Part shown: positions 1-8,784 of the stretch, piece by piece
How positions within the stretch are numbered: position 1 is the stretch's first letter
Layout: each line of letters opens with the position of its first letter
Assembly (NCBI GenBank): GCA_028277625.1
Contig: JANQFW010000016.1
Location: 1-48,413 of the forward strand
Direction: 5' to 3'
Origin: Candidatus Gastranaerophilales bacterium
Lineage (GTDB): Bacteria > Cyanobacteriota > Vampirovibrionia > Gastranaerophilales > JANQFW01
Length of the DNA: 48,413 bases
Position numbers and translations under genes: made by a program
Notes under the pieces: model-generated
Told to the model about the DNA's origin: nothing
Databases searched by the model: none
What the model saw: the letters and a program-made list of their open reading frames with translations, nothing else

Positions 1-282
1 TTGAGGTATTTCAACAGGTGACGGCGGATTTTGTTTAATCTCCAGAGCTTTTTTAATTATTTCTTTAGGATATTTATCAGCAATAACCCAGCTTTCAAAT
101 TCTTCCTCACTTACTTCAAGTATTGATAATATCTTGCTTTTCATCTTTTTAGAAAAAGGGAGTTTTCCACTTGCCATTCTGCTTAAGGTGCTATCATTGC
201 AATTAATAAACTTGGATACTTTATGGCGGGATAATCCCTTACTCTTTAAAATTTGATCTATTTTATTCTTTAATTTAAACAT
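1..282 (-). CDS. HTH (XRE-like) transcriptional regulator, C-terminus cut off by window edge
   Basis: The reverse strand reads an open frame from an ATG at 282 to the window edge without a stop (94 codons visible). The N-terminal half looks like a Cro/C1-type DNA-binding domain: a Lys-rich first helix, then KGLSRHKVSKFINCNDSTLS as the helix-turn-helix, followed by a helix (KKMKSKILSILEVSEEEFESW) typical of XRE folds. An AAGGATG ribosome site lies about 10 nt upstream. The gene diverges from the small gene at 464-634, and the promoter of that gene overlaps this ribosome-binding region, so the regulator could control both. Target and function are unknown. The HTH call is fairly safe; the rest of the protein cannot be seen. 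Confidence 0.75.
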   Translation of the reverse strand, partial: MFKLKNKIDQILKSKGLSRHKVSKFINCNDSTLSRMASGKLPFSKKMKSKILSILEVSEEEFESWVIADKYPKEIIKKALEIKQNPPSPVEIPQ

Positions 283-298
283 CTTGCGTTATTCATCC

Positions 299-327
299 TT
301 GACACGCTTTTTAAAATGCGGTAATAT
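299..327 (+). promoter_or_regulatory. Sigma-70-type promoter for the 56-aa gene
   Basis: TTGACA at 299-304 and TAATAT at 322-327 are separated by exactly 17 nt, close to the housekeeping consensus. The promoter points rightward to the small gene at 464, giving a leader of about 130 nt. An inverted repeat CCCTAA (384-389) / TTAGGG (396-401) lies in that leader. The -35 box touches the ribosome site of the divergent HTH gene. Confidence 0.7.
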
Positions 328-463
328 AAAATCAGTTAAAGAAAAATATAAATTCAGAGTTGAATTTAGAGATGCAATTTAAGCCCTAAATAAAATTAGG
401 GAAAATTAATTAATTGAGAACTATAAATAATACTACCACAAAATAAATTGAGGGCTTTTTGTA

Positions 464-634
464 GTGAGAAAAAACAAAATCAGCCTTGCTAACGAATTAA
501 CCGCTGATATTAACCATTCAATAAATGATTTGGTAAAAATATTGCTGGACAATAAAGCTGATATAGTGGATTTAAAAGAAGAAATAGAAAATATAAAATT
601 TTTTTTAAACCAAGAGAAAAATCGCCTATCATAG
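464..634 (+). CDS. Small hypothetical protein, 56 aa, divergent from HTH regulator
   Basis: GTG start at 464 preceded by TGAGGG (449-454, spacing 9); stop TAG at 632-634. The product is charged and predicted to be almost entirely helical, with heptad-like hydrophobic spacing (I-N-D-L-V-K-I-L-L, I-V-D-L, I-E-N-I), so a short coiled coil is plausible. It has no signal peptide and no cysteine. I do not recognise the family. A near-consensus promoter at 299-327, the ribosome site and the divergent HTH gene support it as real. It could be the target or co-factor of that regulator, as in small regulator/effector pairs of mobile or phage-derived loci, but nothing in the sequence proves this. Confidence 0.6.
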   Translation: MRKNKISLANELTADINHSINDLVKILLDNKADIVDLKEEIENIKFFLNQEKNRLS

Positions 635-667
635 CTATTTATTTCACTCTCTATCTATTAAAATGGT

Positions 668-1432
668 TTATTTATTGTTTTTTTGGTATTCCCAAAGTTT
701 GATATAGGTTAAAAACTCGTAATATGCAAGTAGTACGGCAAGGATAAATCCATGTATGCCATCTAAAAAGCCTTTTTTAAGTATGTATCTTTTTATAAAT
801 TCTCCGAATGATCTTAGGATTGTATAAGTAAGCGAGAATTTTTTGTTTCTTTTTAAGAGTTTTTCAAGCTCAAGTGTCGTGTATTTATTGGTTCTACTTA
901 GAAAGCTATCAATAGTATCATAGTTATAGTGAACTATAGCTAATTCTTGCCTTTTGTGGTCTATTTTATGAAGCTCCGAGCAAGATAAGATTTGCGGTGT
1001 ACAGTGAACTTTGTCGCTAAACGAAACTGAGCCTTTTTTGAAAAATCTTAAAATTGAATTGGGGTACAGTGCCCTCATTGCTTTGCCAAATACAAAGTTT
1101 TTTCGTGGGATTAGGACAATTTCGGGTGGTTGGGGTTTGTTGATAAGTTCTCTTAAGTAATCAAATAGTTCTTTTGGTATTACTTCGTCAGAGTCTACTA
1201 CTAAAATCCAATCACCTGAGGTTTGGCTTATTGCAAAGTTTCTTGCAGGGTCTGCAAAGCCTACATTTTCGTGGTATACAATTTTGCAGCCGTGTTTTTG
1301 GGCTATTTCTATTGTTTTATCGTTGCTATACATATCACAAATAAGAACTTCATCTGCTAGTGAAACTGATTGCAAACATTCTTCCAAGTATTTTTCTGAA
1401 TTATATGTGTGTATAACAACTGAAATGCTCAT
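668..1432 (-). CDS. Family 2 glycosyltransferase (GT-A fold), envelope glycan type
   Basis: 254 aa. The N-terminus has the GT2 nucleotide-binding strand (SISVVIHTYNSEKYLEECL), and the metal-binding D-x-D motif appears as VVDSDE at residues 78-83. The sequence GFADPARNFAI around residue 60 is typical of the WaaE/KdtX-like subgroup that adds sugars to lipopolysaccharide core. A hydrophobic C-terminal stretch (about 222-248) suggests peripheral or single-pass membrane attachment. The gene follows murI and the amidase on the same strand, consistent with cell-envelope work, but a 114-bp gap with a strong AT hairpin separates it from murI. The exact donor and acceptor cannot be deduced. Confidence 0.85.
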   Translation of the reverse strand: MSISVVIHTYNSEKYLEECLQSVSLADEVLICDMYSNDKTIEIAQKHGCKIVYHENVGFADPARNFAISQTSGDWILVVDSDEVIPKELFDYLRELINKPQPPEIVLIPRKNFVFGKAMRALYPNSILRFFKKGSVSFSDKVHCTPQILSCSELHKIDHKRQELAIVHYNYDTIDSFLSRTNKYTTLELEKLLKRNKKFSLTYTILRSFGEFIKRYILKKGFLDGIHGFILAVLLAYYEFLTYIKLWEYQKNNK

Positions 1433-1465
1433 TAAATAATACCTACTTTATAAATAACTAACTAT

Positions 1466-1504
1466 CTATATATATTTTATCTGCTAAAAATAAAATATAT
1501 ATAG
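1466..1504. repeat. 15-bp inverted repeat, all-AT hairpin between murI and the glycosyltransferase
   Basis: CTATATATATTTTAT (1466-1480) and ATAAAATATATATAG (1490-1504) are perfect reverse complements with a 9-nt spacer. No T-run follows on the transcribed (minus) strand, so it is not a canonical terminator. It may be an mRNA processing or stability hairpin between the two genes. Confidence 0.6.
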
Positions 1505-1546
1505 TTTTCAAAGTTTTGTGGAATTTAAGAATGTGAATTAATCTGA

Positions 1547-2359
1547 TTAGTACTTGATAGGATTAATCAACACAGCCTTTTGGCAATCTGGTAAAAAGCG
1601 CTGCCCTGCCTTTACAAACTTATCAGGAGCAGTACTAACATAGAACTTTCTGTAGCAATTAGATTCATTATTAAATAAATTCAACTCTTTAAGCTTATTA
1701 ACCAATTGCTCTGTGAGGTATTGCGCTGGATCTACAAGCATATTAGGAGATGCTGTGATTTTGTTTATGACATCTCCAAGGTATGGGTAGTGAGTACAAC
1801 CCAGAATAATTTTTTCTACTTGATTTTTTATCAATGGGTTAATATACTCAAATACTTTTTCATGCGCGTGGTCAGTGTGAGCTATATCATTTTCTACTAT
1901 TTCTACCAGACCGGGGCAAGGAATTTCGTATACTTTTTTTTGTGGAGAGAGTTTTATAATTTGCTGACTGTAAGCTTTTGACTTGATTGTAGCAGACGTT
2001 GCGATTACCCCTATTTTATTTGCATCCATGCTTGCTATATGCTCTGCTGTTGGCTCTATTAAACCTAAGATAGGGAAATCATAATTATTTTTGACTTCCT
2101 CTAGCACCACTGCAGAACTGGTGTTGCATGCCATCAGTACGATTTTTACGTTATGAGACTTAAACCAGTCTAATATTCCTGTTACAAAAGTGTATAGTTC
2201 TTCTTTTGTTTTTTCTCCGTAGGGAACACGTAGAGTATCACCAAAATAAATATAATTTTCTTGAGGTAGTACGTTTATTAAATGTTTTAGTACTGTTAAT
2301 CCGCCCACTCCAGAGTCAAATAAGCCTATGGGCGCATTTTTATTTTGCTTATATTTCAT
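1547..2359 (-). CDS. murI: Glutamate racemase
   Basis: 270 aa, the usual family length. It interconverts L- and D-glutamate in the cytoplasm to supply D-Glu for peptidoglycan stem peptides. Seen in sequence: the FDSGVGGLTVL signature (residues 14-24, with D15 and S16), first catalytic cysteine C78 in ACNTSSA, and second catalytic Cys/His in LGCTHYPYL (C188, H190). The ATG at 2359 abuts the stop of the upstream amidase gene with no intergenic base, so the two are almost certainly co-transcribed and probably translationally coupled. Together they make and remodel cell wall. Confidence 0.96.
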   Translation of the reverse strand: MKYKQNKNAPIGLFDSGVGGLTVLKHLINVLPQENYIYFGDTLRVPYGEKTKEELYTFVTGILDWFKSHNVKIVLMACNTSSAVVLEEVKNNYDFPILGLIEPTAEHIASMDANKIGVIATSATIKSKAYSQQIIKLSPQKKVYEIPCPGLVEIVENDIAHTDHAHEKVFEYINPLIKNQVEKIILGCTHYPYLGDVINKITASPNMLVDPAQYLTEQLVNKLKELNLFNNESNCYRKFYVSTAPDKFVKAGQRFLPDCQKAVLINPIKY

Positions 2360-4504
2360 TTATAATTTACTTTCAGTTTTAACTGGATTCATAGCCGAGT
2401 ATTTCATAATCAGGTATTTAAACAAACCTGCTGATATAGCCTTAGCAGTTAGCTCTTTTCTTTTGGCACCTAATAATTTGTATCTTTCTGAAGGGTTTGA
2501 CATAAAGCCTACCTCTACAAGTACAGCCGGTACGTCTGTATGATGAATAACATAAAACATAGAATTTTTTATTCCCCTGTCTGGAGATTTTACATATTTA
2601 ACCAGTTCTTGTTGCACCTGGAAAGCTAAGCCTTCGCTTTGTTTTGTATACCAGTGTGTTTCTATGCCTTTGATTTTTTTATCGGTAGATGAGTTTATGT
2701 GGATGCTTACAAATGCATCTGGTTTTTCTTTATTCGTAATTTCTGTTCTTTCTTTAAGAGATACAGTTTGGTCGCCCTTTCTTGTAAACACGGTTTGAAC
2801 GCCGGCACTTTGCAATTTTTTTGCTAATCTTTTAGCAATATCGTATACAATATCTTTTTCGAATATGCCGTTGACTTCTGCGCCTGGATCATAGCCGCCA
2901 TGGCCTGCATCTATTACTATTTTACCCTTTAAGAAGTTGTTATTAGCCGTAGGATTTTTCTTTTTAGCTATTTTTTCGACCTTAGGAGATTTTAATGTTA
3001 GTTCTAGGGTTCTGCCGTCTAAGCTTAGTCTTGTCTCAAATTGAACAGGGCTACTTGTTGAAAATAGCCATTTAGAACCTTTTTCAAGTTCTTTTATATT
3101 TAGTCCTTTTAAGTGATTAGTTTCTTTAAACTTGGCAAGTAAATCTCGCTTGGGGATGCCAACATTAAATAGTGAGAGGCTTGTTTGCTTGCTGTCTAAG
3201 GTGTGTTTTATATTGTGATAGATAGGACTATTAGAGGATAGTATTATCTTTGTTATCTTTTTATTGGTTTGGTAAACTTTGATATCTTGTATATCCGCAT
3301 CAGAAAAACTTTGTTTTAGAGCGCTAAAGTCTAACTCATTTTCTGGTGCGATAACCATTGATTGAGTGTCTGGAGTTATTGCTGTAATATACTTATTAGG
3401 GTTTGCTGTTTCTATTACAAGCCTTGCGGTATTTGATTCAAACTGTCCAATTCTTACAACATCTTTATTTTCCAGCTCTATAGTTTTAGCTAAAGCATTA
3501 GAGTCTAAAATTGAGTTAGGTATATCAAATACCAGCCTGTTAGGCTTTTTTATTAAAAGCGGTTCAGATATTATAAAGTTGCCTGTGCCTGATAGAATAA
3601 CCTGATTTTTTTGAGTTGAGATCTTTTTTATAACCAAATTATAGCCATTATTATTTTTTACGGAATAATAAATATTTTTTTTAGAAAATTCTTGTTTTGC
3701 TTCTGGATTAGGATCGCATTGCAAGATGCTATCCATTTGCTTTTGCAATAAATCTTTTGAGACTTTAACAGCTTTCATTTCTTCTTGATTTAATTTTTGC
3801 TGTTTTGTATCATCTGCTATTTTATTATTTTCTTTATTAATTTCGGTGGGGGATATTTTTATATCGTCTTTAGTGAAAGATTCAATTGGTTTGCTTTCAG
3901 CTGAAACCAATTGACCATTAGAATTAGGAACTTCTTTTGATGATATTTCGTCATTATTTTTAATATTAGTTTCTTTTTTTATTAAGCTTACTTTTGCTTT
4001 ATTAGGTAAATGTGTAACTACAACCAGTTTTTTAGTTTTTTCTAAAGCAGCAGCTTTGCTTTCATGAGTCTTTTTATCTGAATAAATCGAAGGAGTAACA
4101 ATATTTTTTGGATTAATGTCATTTAGTTTAAAGACCACTGTTTTATTATAAATTTTCAAACCCAGTTTATTCAAATGATCCTCTGAATCAGCAGTGAATA
4201 CAAAACGTACAATATCTGGATTCAAAGAAAATTGAGAGGCTTTAAAATTTTTAATACCTTTATCAGCAATGTCTATAGACATTTTTTTAAAAGAAAGGAC
4301 TGTGTTAGGAATATCAACTACAATTCTAGCCGGATCTTTTAACCTTATAGTGTTATAGTTTTCTATTCTTTTTTCACTGGTCATTATTATTAATTTGCCT
4401 TTTTCATCTGGAATGATGTTGGTTATAGTATTTTTATCACTCGCAAATGCAATGTTTAAGGAAAATATTCCAATAAATAAAATCATTAAAATTTTTCTTA
4501 ACAT
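2360..4504 (-). CDS. N-acetylmuramoyl-L-alanine amidase with two AMIN domains
   Basis: 714 aa, exported. A signal peptide (lysine, then ILMILFIGIFSLNIAFAS) ends near residue 22. AMIN-type domains lie at about 30-130 and 285-375, known in AmiC-like enzymes to localise the protein on the wall or at septa. A Lys/Asn/Glu-rich linker separates them. The C-terminal Amidase_3 domain (about 527-710) has the zinc/catalytic set H535 (DAGHGG), E550, H602 (SIHIN) and E664 (LVEVGF), all intact. It would cut the amide bond between MurNAc and the stem peptide during cell separation. It is longer than E. coli AmiC because of the linker and doubled AMIN region. It heads the operon with murI. Confidence 0.93.
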   Translation of the reverse strand: MLRKILMILFIGIFSLNIAFASDKNTITNIIPDEKGKLIIMTSEKRIENYNTIRLKDPARIVVDIPNTVLSFKKMSIDIADKGIKNFKASQFSLNPDIVRFVFTADSEDHLNKLGLKIYNKTVVFKLNDINPKNIVTPSIYSDKKTHESKAAALEKTKKLVVVTHLPNKAKVSLIKKETNIKNNDEISSKEVPNSNGQLVSAESKPIESFTKDDIKISPTEINKENNKIADDTKQQKLNQEEMKAVKVSKDLLQKQMDSILQCDPNPEAKQEFSKKNIYYSVKNNNGYNLVIKKISTQKNQVILSGTGNFIISEPLLIKKPNRLVFDIPNSILDSNALAKTIELENKDVVRIGQFESNTARLVIETANPNKYITAITPDTQSMVIAPENELDFSALKQSFSDADIQDIKVYQTNKKITKIILSSNSPIYHNIKHTLDSKQTSLSLFNVGIPKRDLLAKFKETNHLKGLNIKELEKGSKWLFSTSSPVQFETRLSLDGRTLELTLKSPKVEKIAKKKNPTANNNFLKGKIVIDAGHGGYDPGAEVNGIFEKDIVYDIAKRLAKKLQSAGVQTVFTRKGDQTVSLKERTEITNKEKPDAFVSIHINSSTDKKIKGIETHWYTKQSEGLAFQVQQELVKYVKSPDRGIKNSMFYVIHHTDVPAVLVEVGFMSNPSERYKLLGAKRKELTAKAISAGLFKYLIMKYSAMNPVKTESKL

Positions 4505-4878
4505 AAATATCCCCAGAACTGCCTTTAAAAAACTGATATATTAATTCTAAAATATTTAAATAGTAATAGATTTGTTTAGTATTACTATTTTATTGTATAA
4601 CTTATTCTATTACAAGGTTCTTAATATTTTTATAGTACAAAAACTTTAGAATATTACTCAGGTTACTTAATTAAATTTAAACCCTAAAAGTTAACTATAA
4701 TTTGAAAAAACTCAGTTAACGCAAATTAAGAAATTGAATAAAAAATTTAGAGTACTTTTCAGATTTCTTAATAAAATATTAAAGTATTAGCCTATTAACG
4801 TAAAACTTATTATAATATGGATAATATATAAAGACTTGGTAGATCCAAAATAAAATGTAACCGGAACAGGGGACAAAA
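4505..4878. other. Divergent intergenic region, AT-rich, no gene seen
   Basis: 374 bp between the amidase (leftward) and the 124-aa gene (rightward). It must hold promoters for both. A TATAAT lies at 4811-4816 with no good -35 box. Two copies of the palindrome GTTAAC occur at 4690-4695 and 4715-4720, 25 nt apart (about 2.4 helical turns), a possible weak operator pair. I see no RNA gene and no open frame with a ribosome site. Confidence 0.5.
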
Positions 4879-5253
4879 ATGCTTAAAGTATGTGGTAGGC
4901 GATGGTATGATCAAGATATTAGAGTAGCAAAGTTTTTGCGCTTGATCGAGCAGATACCTGAGGAAGCTCAGGAAGAGATATCTCAAATGATAATTGAGTT
5001 TGTGAATTTAATTAGAAAAACCAATGAGGCTAATAAAGATGATAACTTTATTAGCCTAGGCAAAGAACGGATTTTAGGCTTGTATCAAGCAGCTAATAAA
5101 AGGCGATGGTATGATAAAAAGCCTGAACTTAAAAGCGCTATGAACACTTTGAGTACTTTACAGGTTGAAGATTATTTAAGAATAGTCCAAGGAATTACAG
5201 AAACAATTGAATCTGTTCTTAAAGAAAAAGCAGAAGAGCTGCAAGCTCGTTAA
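4879..5253 (+). CDS. Hypothetical protein with duplicated RRWYD motif, 124 aa
   Basis: Not a family I recognise. ATG at 4879 follows an AGGGGAC ribosome site. The protein is soluble, helical and rich in Glu/Lys. The pentapeptide RRWYD occurs twice (residues 7-11 and 75-79), each followed by a helix, so the protein looks like two copies of a unit of about 65 residues. The DNA coding for the two motifs is identical over 15 nt (4897-4911 and 5101-5115). The middle segment (PEEAQEEISQMIIEFVNLIR) and the end (IVQGITETIESVLKEKAEEL) are amphipathic helices. It lies about 130 bp before metK on the same strand but probably has its own promoter. Confidence 0.75.
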   Translation: MLKVCGRRWYDQDIRVAKFLRLIEQIPEEAQEEISQMIIEFVNLIRKTNEANKDDNFISLGKERILGLYQAANKRRWYDKKPELKSAMNTLSTLQVEDYLRIVQGITETIESVLKEKAEELQAR

Positions 5254-5385
5254 TAGTTTTGGAAAAACCTTGAACTTAAATACAATTTATTCTAAGATTT
5301 ACTAAAAAATTTATTTTAAATATAAAGTAAATTATATTGCAATTATTGTAAAAAAATGGGTTTGAATAACAGGAGTAAAAATAAA

Positions 5386-6648
5386 ATGAAAAAGAACTTT
5401 TTATTTACATCAGAATCAGTAACAGAAGGACATCCTGATAAAGTATGCGATCAAATATCAGATGCTATTTTGGATGCGTTCTTATCAAAAGATTCTAAAT
5501 CAAGAGTTGCAGCAGAAACATCTGTTACAACCGGAATGGTTTTAGTAGCAGGTGAAATTACATCAAATTGTTATGTTGATATACCAAGTGTTGTAAGAAA
5601 TACTATTGAAAAAATAGGCTATGTAGGTTCAGCAGGCGGTGGCTTTGATGCTAAAACCTGTGCGGTAATAACTAGTATAGACGAACAGTCAAGTGATATA
5701 TCCAAAGGTGTTAATACTGCTTTGGAATCCAGAAGCGGCAGTGAGTTAAAAGCACAAGAAGATGAAAATATCGGTGCAGGCGACCAGGGTATTATGTTTG
5801 GTTTTGCTTGTGATGAAACACCTGAGCTTATGCCATTACCAATAAGCTTAGCTCATAGGTTAGCCTTAAGATTGTCTAAAGTTAGAAAAGATGATACTTT
5901 ATCTTATTTAAGACCTGATGGAAAAACTCAGGTAACAGTTGAATATGTTGACGGTATTCCTGCAAGAATTGATACTATTGTTATTTCAACTCAACATGAC
6001 CCAGAAATAAAGGGCGAAGCGGACAATGCAAATGTTCAAAAAATTATTTCTGATGATTTGAAAAAGCATGTTATTGATTTTGTTTTCAAGAATGAAAAAA
6101 TTAAGCCTGACTTAAATACAAAATATTATATTAATCCGTCAGGGCGATTTGTTATAGGTGGACCACAAGGTGATGCTGGCTTGACAGGCCGTAAGATTAT
6201 TGTTGATACTTATGGTGGTTATGCTCGTCACGGTGGTGGTGCATTTAGTGGTAAAGATCCAACAAAGGTTGATCGTAGCGCAACTTATGCGGCAAGACAT
6301 GTTGCTAAGAATATAGTATCATCCGGCTTGGCTAAAAAATGTGAAGTTCAGTTAGCTTATGCTATAGGCAAAGCGGATCCTGTTTCTGTATTGATAGATA
6401 CATTTGGTACAGGTCAAATAAGTGATGCTGAAATTAGCGAGTTAGTTAATAAGAACTTTGATCTTAGGCCTGCTGCTATTATTAACAAGTTTGACTTAAG
6501 AAGTTTACCTTCTAAATATAATGGTACTTTTTATCAAAATACTGCGGCTTACGGTCATTTTGGAAGAACTGATATTGAGCTTCCTTGGGAAGAAACTGAT
6601 AAAGCAACTGACTTAGGCAAGCAGATTAAGCAAAGAGCTCAAGTATAG
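5386..6648 (+). CDS. metK: S-adenosylmethionine synthetase
   Basis: Makes S-adenosylmethionine from methionine and ATP in the cytoplasm. 420 aa from the chosen start. An ATG at 5356 is in frame, but AGGAG at 5371-5375 sits 10 nt before the ATG at 5386, and the protein then begins [19 protein letters not shown] as the family does. Hallmarks: [16 protein letters not shown], the [15 protein letters not shown] loop and the P-loop-like [17 protein letters not shown]. An insert of some 30 residues in the middle makes it longer than E. coli MetK (384 aa). No SAM riboswitch is recognisable in the 132-bp upstream gap. A terminator follows at 6681-6726. Confidence 0.96.
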   Translation: MKKNFLFTSESVTEGHPDKVCDQISDAILDAFLSKDSKSRVAAETSVTTGMVLVAGEITSNCYVDIPSVVRNTIEKIGYVGSAGGGFDAKTCAVITSIDEQSSDISKGVNTALESRSGSELKAQEDENIGAGDQGIMFGFACDETPELMPLPISLAHRLALRLSKVRKDDTLSYLRPDGKTQVTVEYVDGIPARIDTIVISTQHDPEIKGEADNANVQKIISDDLKKHVIDFVFKNEKIKPDLNTKYYINPSGRFVIGGPQGDAGLTGRKIIVDTYGGYARHGGGAFSGKDPTKVDRSATYAARHVAKNIVSSGLAKKCEVQLAYAIGKADPVSVLIDTFGTGQISDAEISELVNKNFDLRPAAIINKFDLRSLPSKYNGTFYQNTAAYGHFGRTDIELPWEETDKATDLGKQIKQRAQV

Positions 6649-6680
6649 GATTTAAAAATTTTATAAATAGCTTAGAATAT

Positions 6681-6726
6681 AAAAACTGCCTCTAATACAG
6701 AAAGAAATTGTGGGGCAGTTTTTTAT
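6681..6726. terminator. Bidirectional intrinsic terminator between metK and the repeat protein
   Basis: AAAACTGCC (6682-6690) pairs with GGCAGTTTT (6714-6722), giving a 9-bp stem with A-run before and T-run after, so it can serve metK (plus) and the convergent repeat-protein gene (minus). Confidence 0.8.
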
Positions 6727-6733
6727 TATGAAC

Positions 6734-8440
6734 TTAGTTTGTAGTTGAGGTGGCATTTATTTTACTAAAATCGGCTAATTCAATAGTTTCAGCTTTTTCT
6801 CTAATTTTTTCTGTAAAAAAGTTTAAAAATTCAGCTTCATTAGCATAATGTGCTTTTATCAAATTTTTAGCCTTATTAAGTTGTTTTAGTGCTTTTTGGG
6901 CATTACTGTCTTTTAAGTAGCTTTCAGCTGAGTTGTTGTAGCTGTATATTGCTTCTCTATATTTCCCTTGTTTTTCATAATACCTTGCAGCCTGATCATC
7001 ACTTAGTGCAGCTTCATTATAATTGCCAAGTTTTAATTGTGCAGATGCAAGGTCAATATAGCATACAGCTAAATCTTTAGAATTATCAGAATCATGAGTT
7101 TTAAGCAAGTCAATTGTTTTATAATTTGCTTTTTGAGCTTCTGAATATTTTTTTGCATCAAAGTAGGATAATCCGGCTGAATTATAACAGAATGCAGCCT
7201 CTGTATATTCTTGTTGTTTTTCGTAATAGCCTGCAGCCTTATCATATGTTTTTGCAGCTATATTAAACCGTCCTGCTTTATCATAGGTGCTAGCAAGCTG
7301 GCTATTGTATTGCGCAAGGTTTTTATTATCATTAGGGGAAGTTAGGCTAATTGCCTTATTTAGTTGAACTATTGCTTTTCTGTACTCTTGATTTTTATTA
7401 TAACTTACGCTGGAATGCATATAGTTAGAGGATGCAGCTTTATTTTTGTTTTGCAGTTTATAATAGCTGGCAGCCTTATCGTATTTAATTCCAGCTTCTT
7501 TGTAACTGCCAGTTTTATAGTCTGCAGCTGCTGCATTGCTATTGTATGCGGCTAGCTTATCGTAGGCCCTAAAGTTATGCTTTTGAGTTAATGTTAATGC
7601 ATTATTATAAGCTTTTACGGATTCTGGATATTTCTTTGCCTCGAAATAGCATAATCCAGATGAATGATATTGAGCTGCAGCTTTTTCATATTTTTTTTGT
7701 TTTTCAAATTGCTCGGCAACCTTGCCATAGTTTAATGCAGCTTTATTATACTGTTCGGCTGCGGCCTGCTCGAGCTCTAATTTCTCGTACACATTAGCTT
7801 TAACCTCATAATAATTAGCTAAATTTTTGCAATCATCAGGAAAGTGCTTGTTTGTTAGAGTGACTGCGCTGTTAACTTCTTCTAAAGCTTCTGAATATTT
7901 TTCACTTTGGTAATAACTTAAGCAGGAGGAATTATAGCAAGAAGCAGCATTTTTAATTTTTAAAAGTTTTTCGTAATAACCTGCAGCCTTGTTATATTTA
8001 ATTGCAGCTTCGTCATATTCTTTTAGATTATCGTGGGTCTCAGCAGCATTTTTACTATATATGGCTAAAGCCTCATAACCTTTATTATTATGCTTTTCTG
8101 TAAGTTCTATGGCTTTATTATAACTTTGAAGGGCTTTAGGGTATTCTTTTGAGTTGCAGTAATGTTTTCCAGATGCATTATAGTATTGCGCAGCCTTTTT
8201 AAAGTCACCCTCGTCTTCAAAAAATTGACCAGGATCCCTATGTATAGACCGAGTTAGAAGGATGAGACCAGTTTTATCTGTTATAAGTGTATGATATGTA
8301 TAATCTTCTCTGTTTTCTATAATATCTTGGCCTTTTGTAGTTCCTTTATTGCCGGCAAAGTTAACATTATGTTGCTTTGTATTATTAGTTGATAAGTTTC
8401 TTTTTTGTTGAACCAAAGGCTTACCATACAATTTTAACAT
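6734..8440 (-). CDS. Large TPR/SNAP-like repeat protein with polar N-terminal 'NVNFAG' segment
   Basis: 568 aa. After a polar N-terminus (QQKR..., then HNVNFAG at residues 24-30) the protein consists of tandem units beginning near residues 93, 173, 264, 345, 425 and 506, i.e. a period of about 80 residues (one of 91). Each unit has paired helices of the form Y-x-E-A-x-x-x-Y-N-K-A-I-x-L-T followed by A-A-x-x-Y-x-K-A-A-x-Y-Y-E-K, the pattern of TPR and alpha-SNAP-like helical solenoids that bind protein partners. There is no signal peptide or membrane segment. Ala, Tyr and Asn dominate. The N-terminal segment resembles that of the enzyme at 25002, suggesting a shared sorting tag. The partner is unknown. 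Confidence 0.85.
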   Translation of the reverse strand: MLKLYGKPLVQQKRNLSTNNTKQHNVNFAGNKGTTKGQDIIENREDYTYHTLITDKTGLILLTRSIHRDPGQFFEDEGDFKKAAQYYNASGKHYCNSKEYPKALQSYNKAIELTEKHNNKGYEALAIYSKNAAETHDNLKEYDEAAIKYNKAAGYYEKLLKIKNAASCYNSSCLSYYQSEKYSEALEEVNSAVTLTNKHFPDDCKNLANYYEVKANVYEKLELEQAAAEQYNKAALNYGKVAEQFEKQKKYEKAAAQYHSSGLCYFEAKKYPESVKAYNNALTLTQKHNFRAYDKLAAYNSNAAAADYKTGSYKEAGIKYDKAASYYKLQNKNKAASSNYMHSSVSYNKNQEYRKAIVQLNKAISLTSPNDNKNLAQYNSQLASTYDKAGRFNIAAKTYDKAAGYYEKQQEYTEAAFCYNSAGLSYFDAKKYSEAQKANYKTIDLLKTHDSDNSKDLAVCYIDLASAQLKLGNYNEAALSDDQAARYYEKQGKYREAIYSYNNSAESYLKDSNAQKALKQLNKAKNLIKAHYANEAEFLNFFTEKIREKAETIELADFSKINATSTTN

Positions 8441-8784
8441 CTCTATTTTGTCCTTTTAAATATATTATTAACTTACATTATTTGGATTAACCTTTGGCAA
8501 TTGTTTACTGCCAAAGCTATGTTCTGATTGATTTATTGTTTTTAATAGAATATTGATTTAAAAATTAAATTTACGCCAATTTATTTATCTTAGCTATCCA
8601 ATCGCTATTTATAAATTCTAAGCCTATCAAGTTTTTTTAAAATTACCATAAACAAAAATTTTAGTTGAAATAATAACAATGTGGTCTTAAATAAAATTTA
8701 CGATTAAATTACTGATTAATTATTATATTTGTATAAAAAAACGTATAGATCTTGATTACAAAATTATTGTAGTGGATATTTTTC
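8441..8784. other. Intergenic region upstream of the repeat protein with a TTTGGCA palindrome
   Basis: 344 bp between gshA and the repeat-protein gene, both leftward. The only clear element is a perfect 8-bp inverted repeat CTTTGGCA (8492-8499) / TGCCAAAG (8509-8516) with 9-nt spacer, about 55 bp before the repeat-protein start and without a T-run. It looks more like an operator than a terminator. No convincing gshA terminator and no gene were found. Confidence 0.5.

Noticed and set aside
2328-2543. Opposite-strand open frames inside long genes (e.g. here and within rpoB, rpoC2, gshA)
   Set aside because: They are shadows of well-supported genes, lack ribosome sites and have codon patterns that mirror the real frame.
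5254-5385. SAM riboswitch before metK
   Set aside because: The 132-bp gap is almost pure A/T without the conserved helices or GC-rich core of SAM-I, SAM-II or SAM-IV types.
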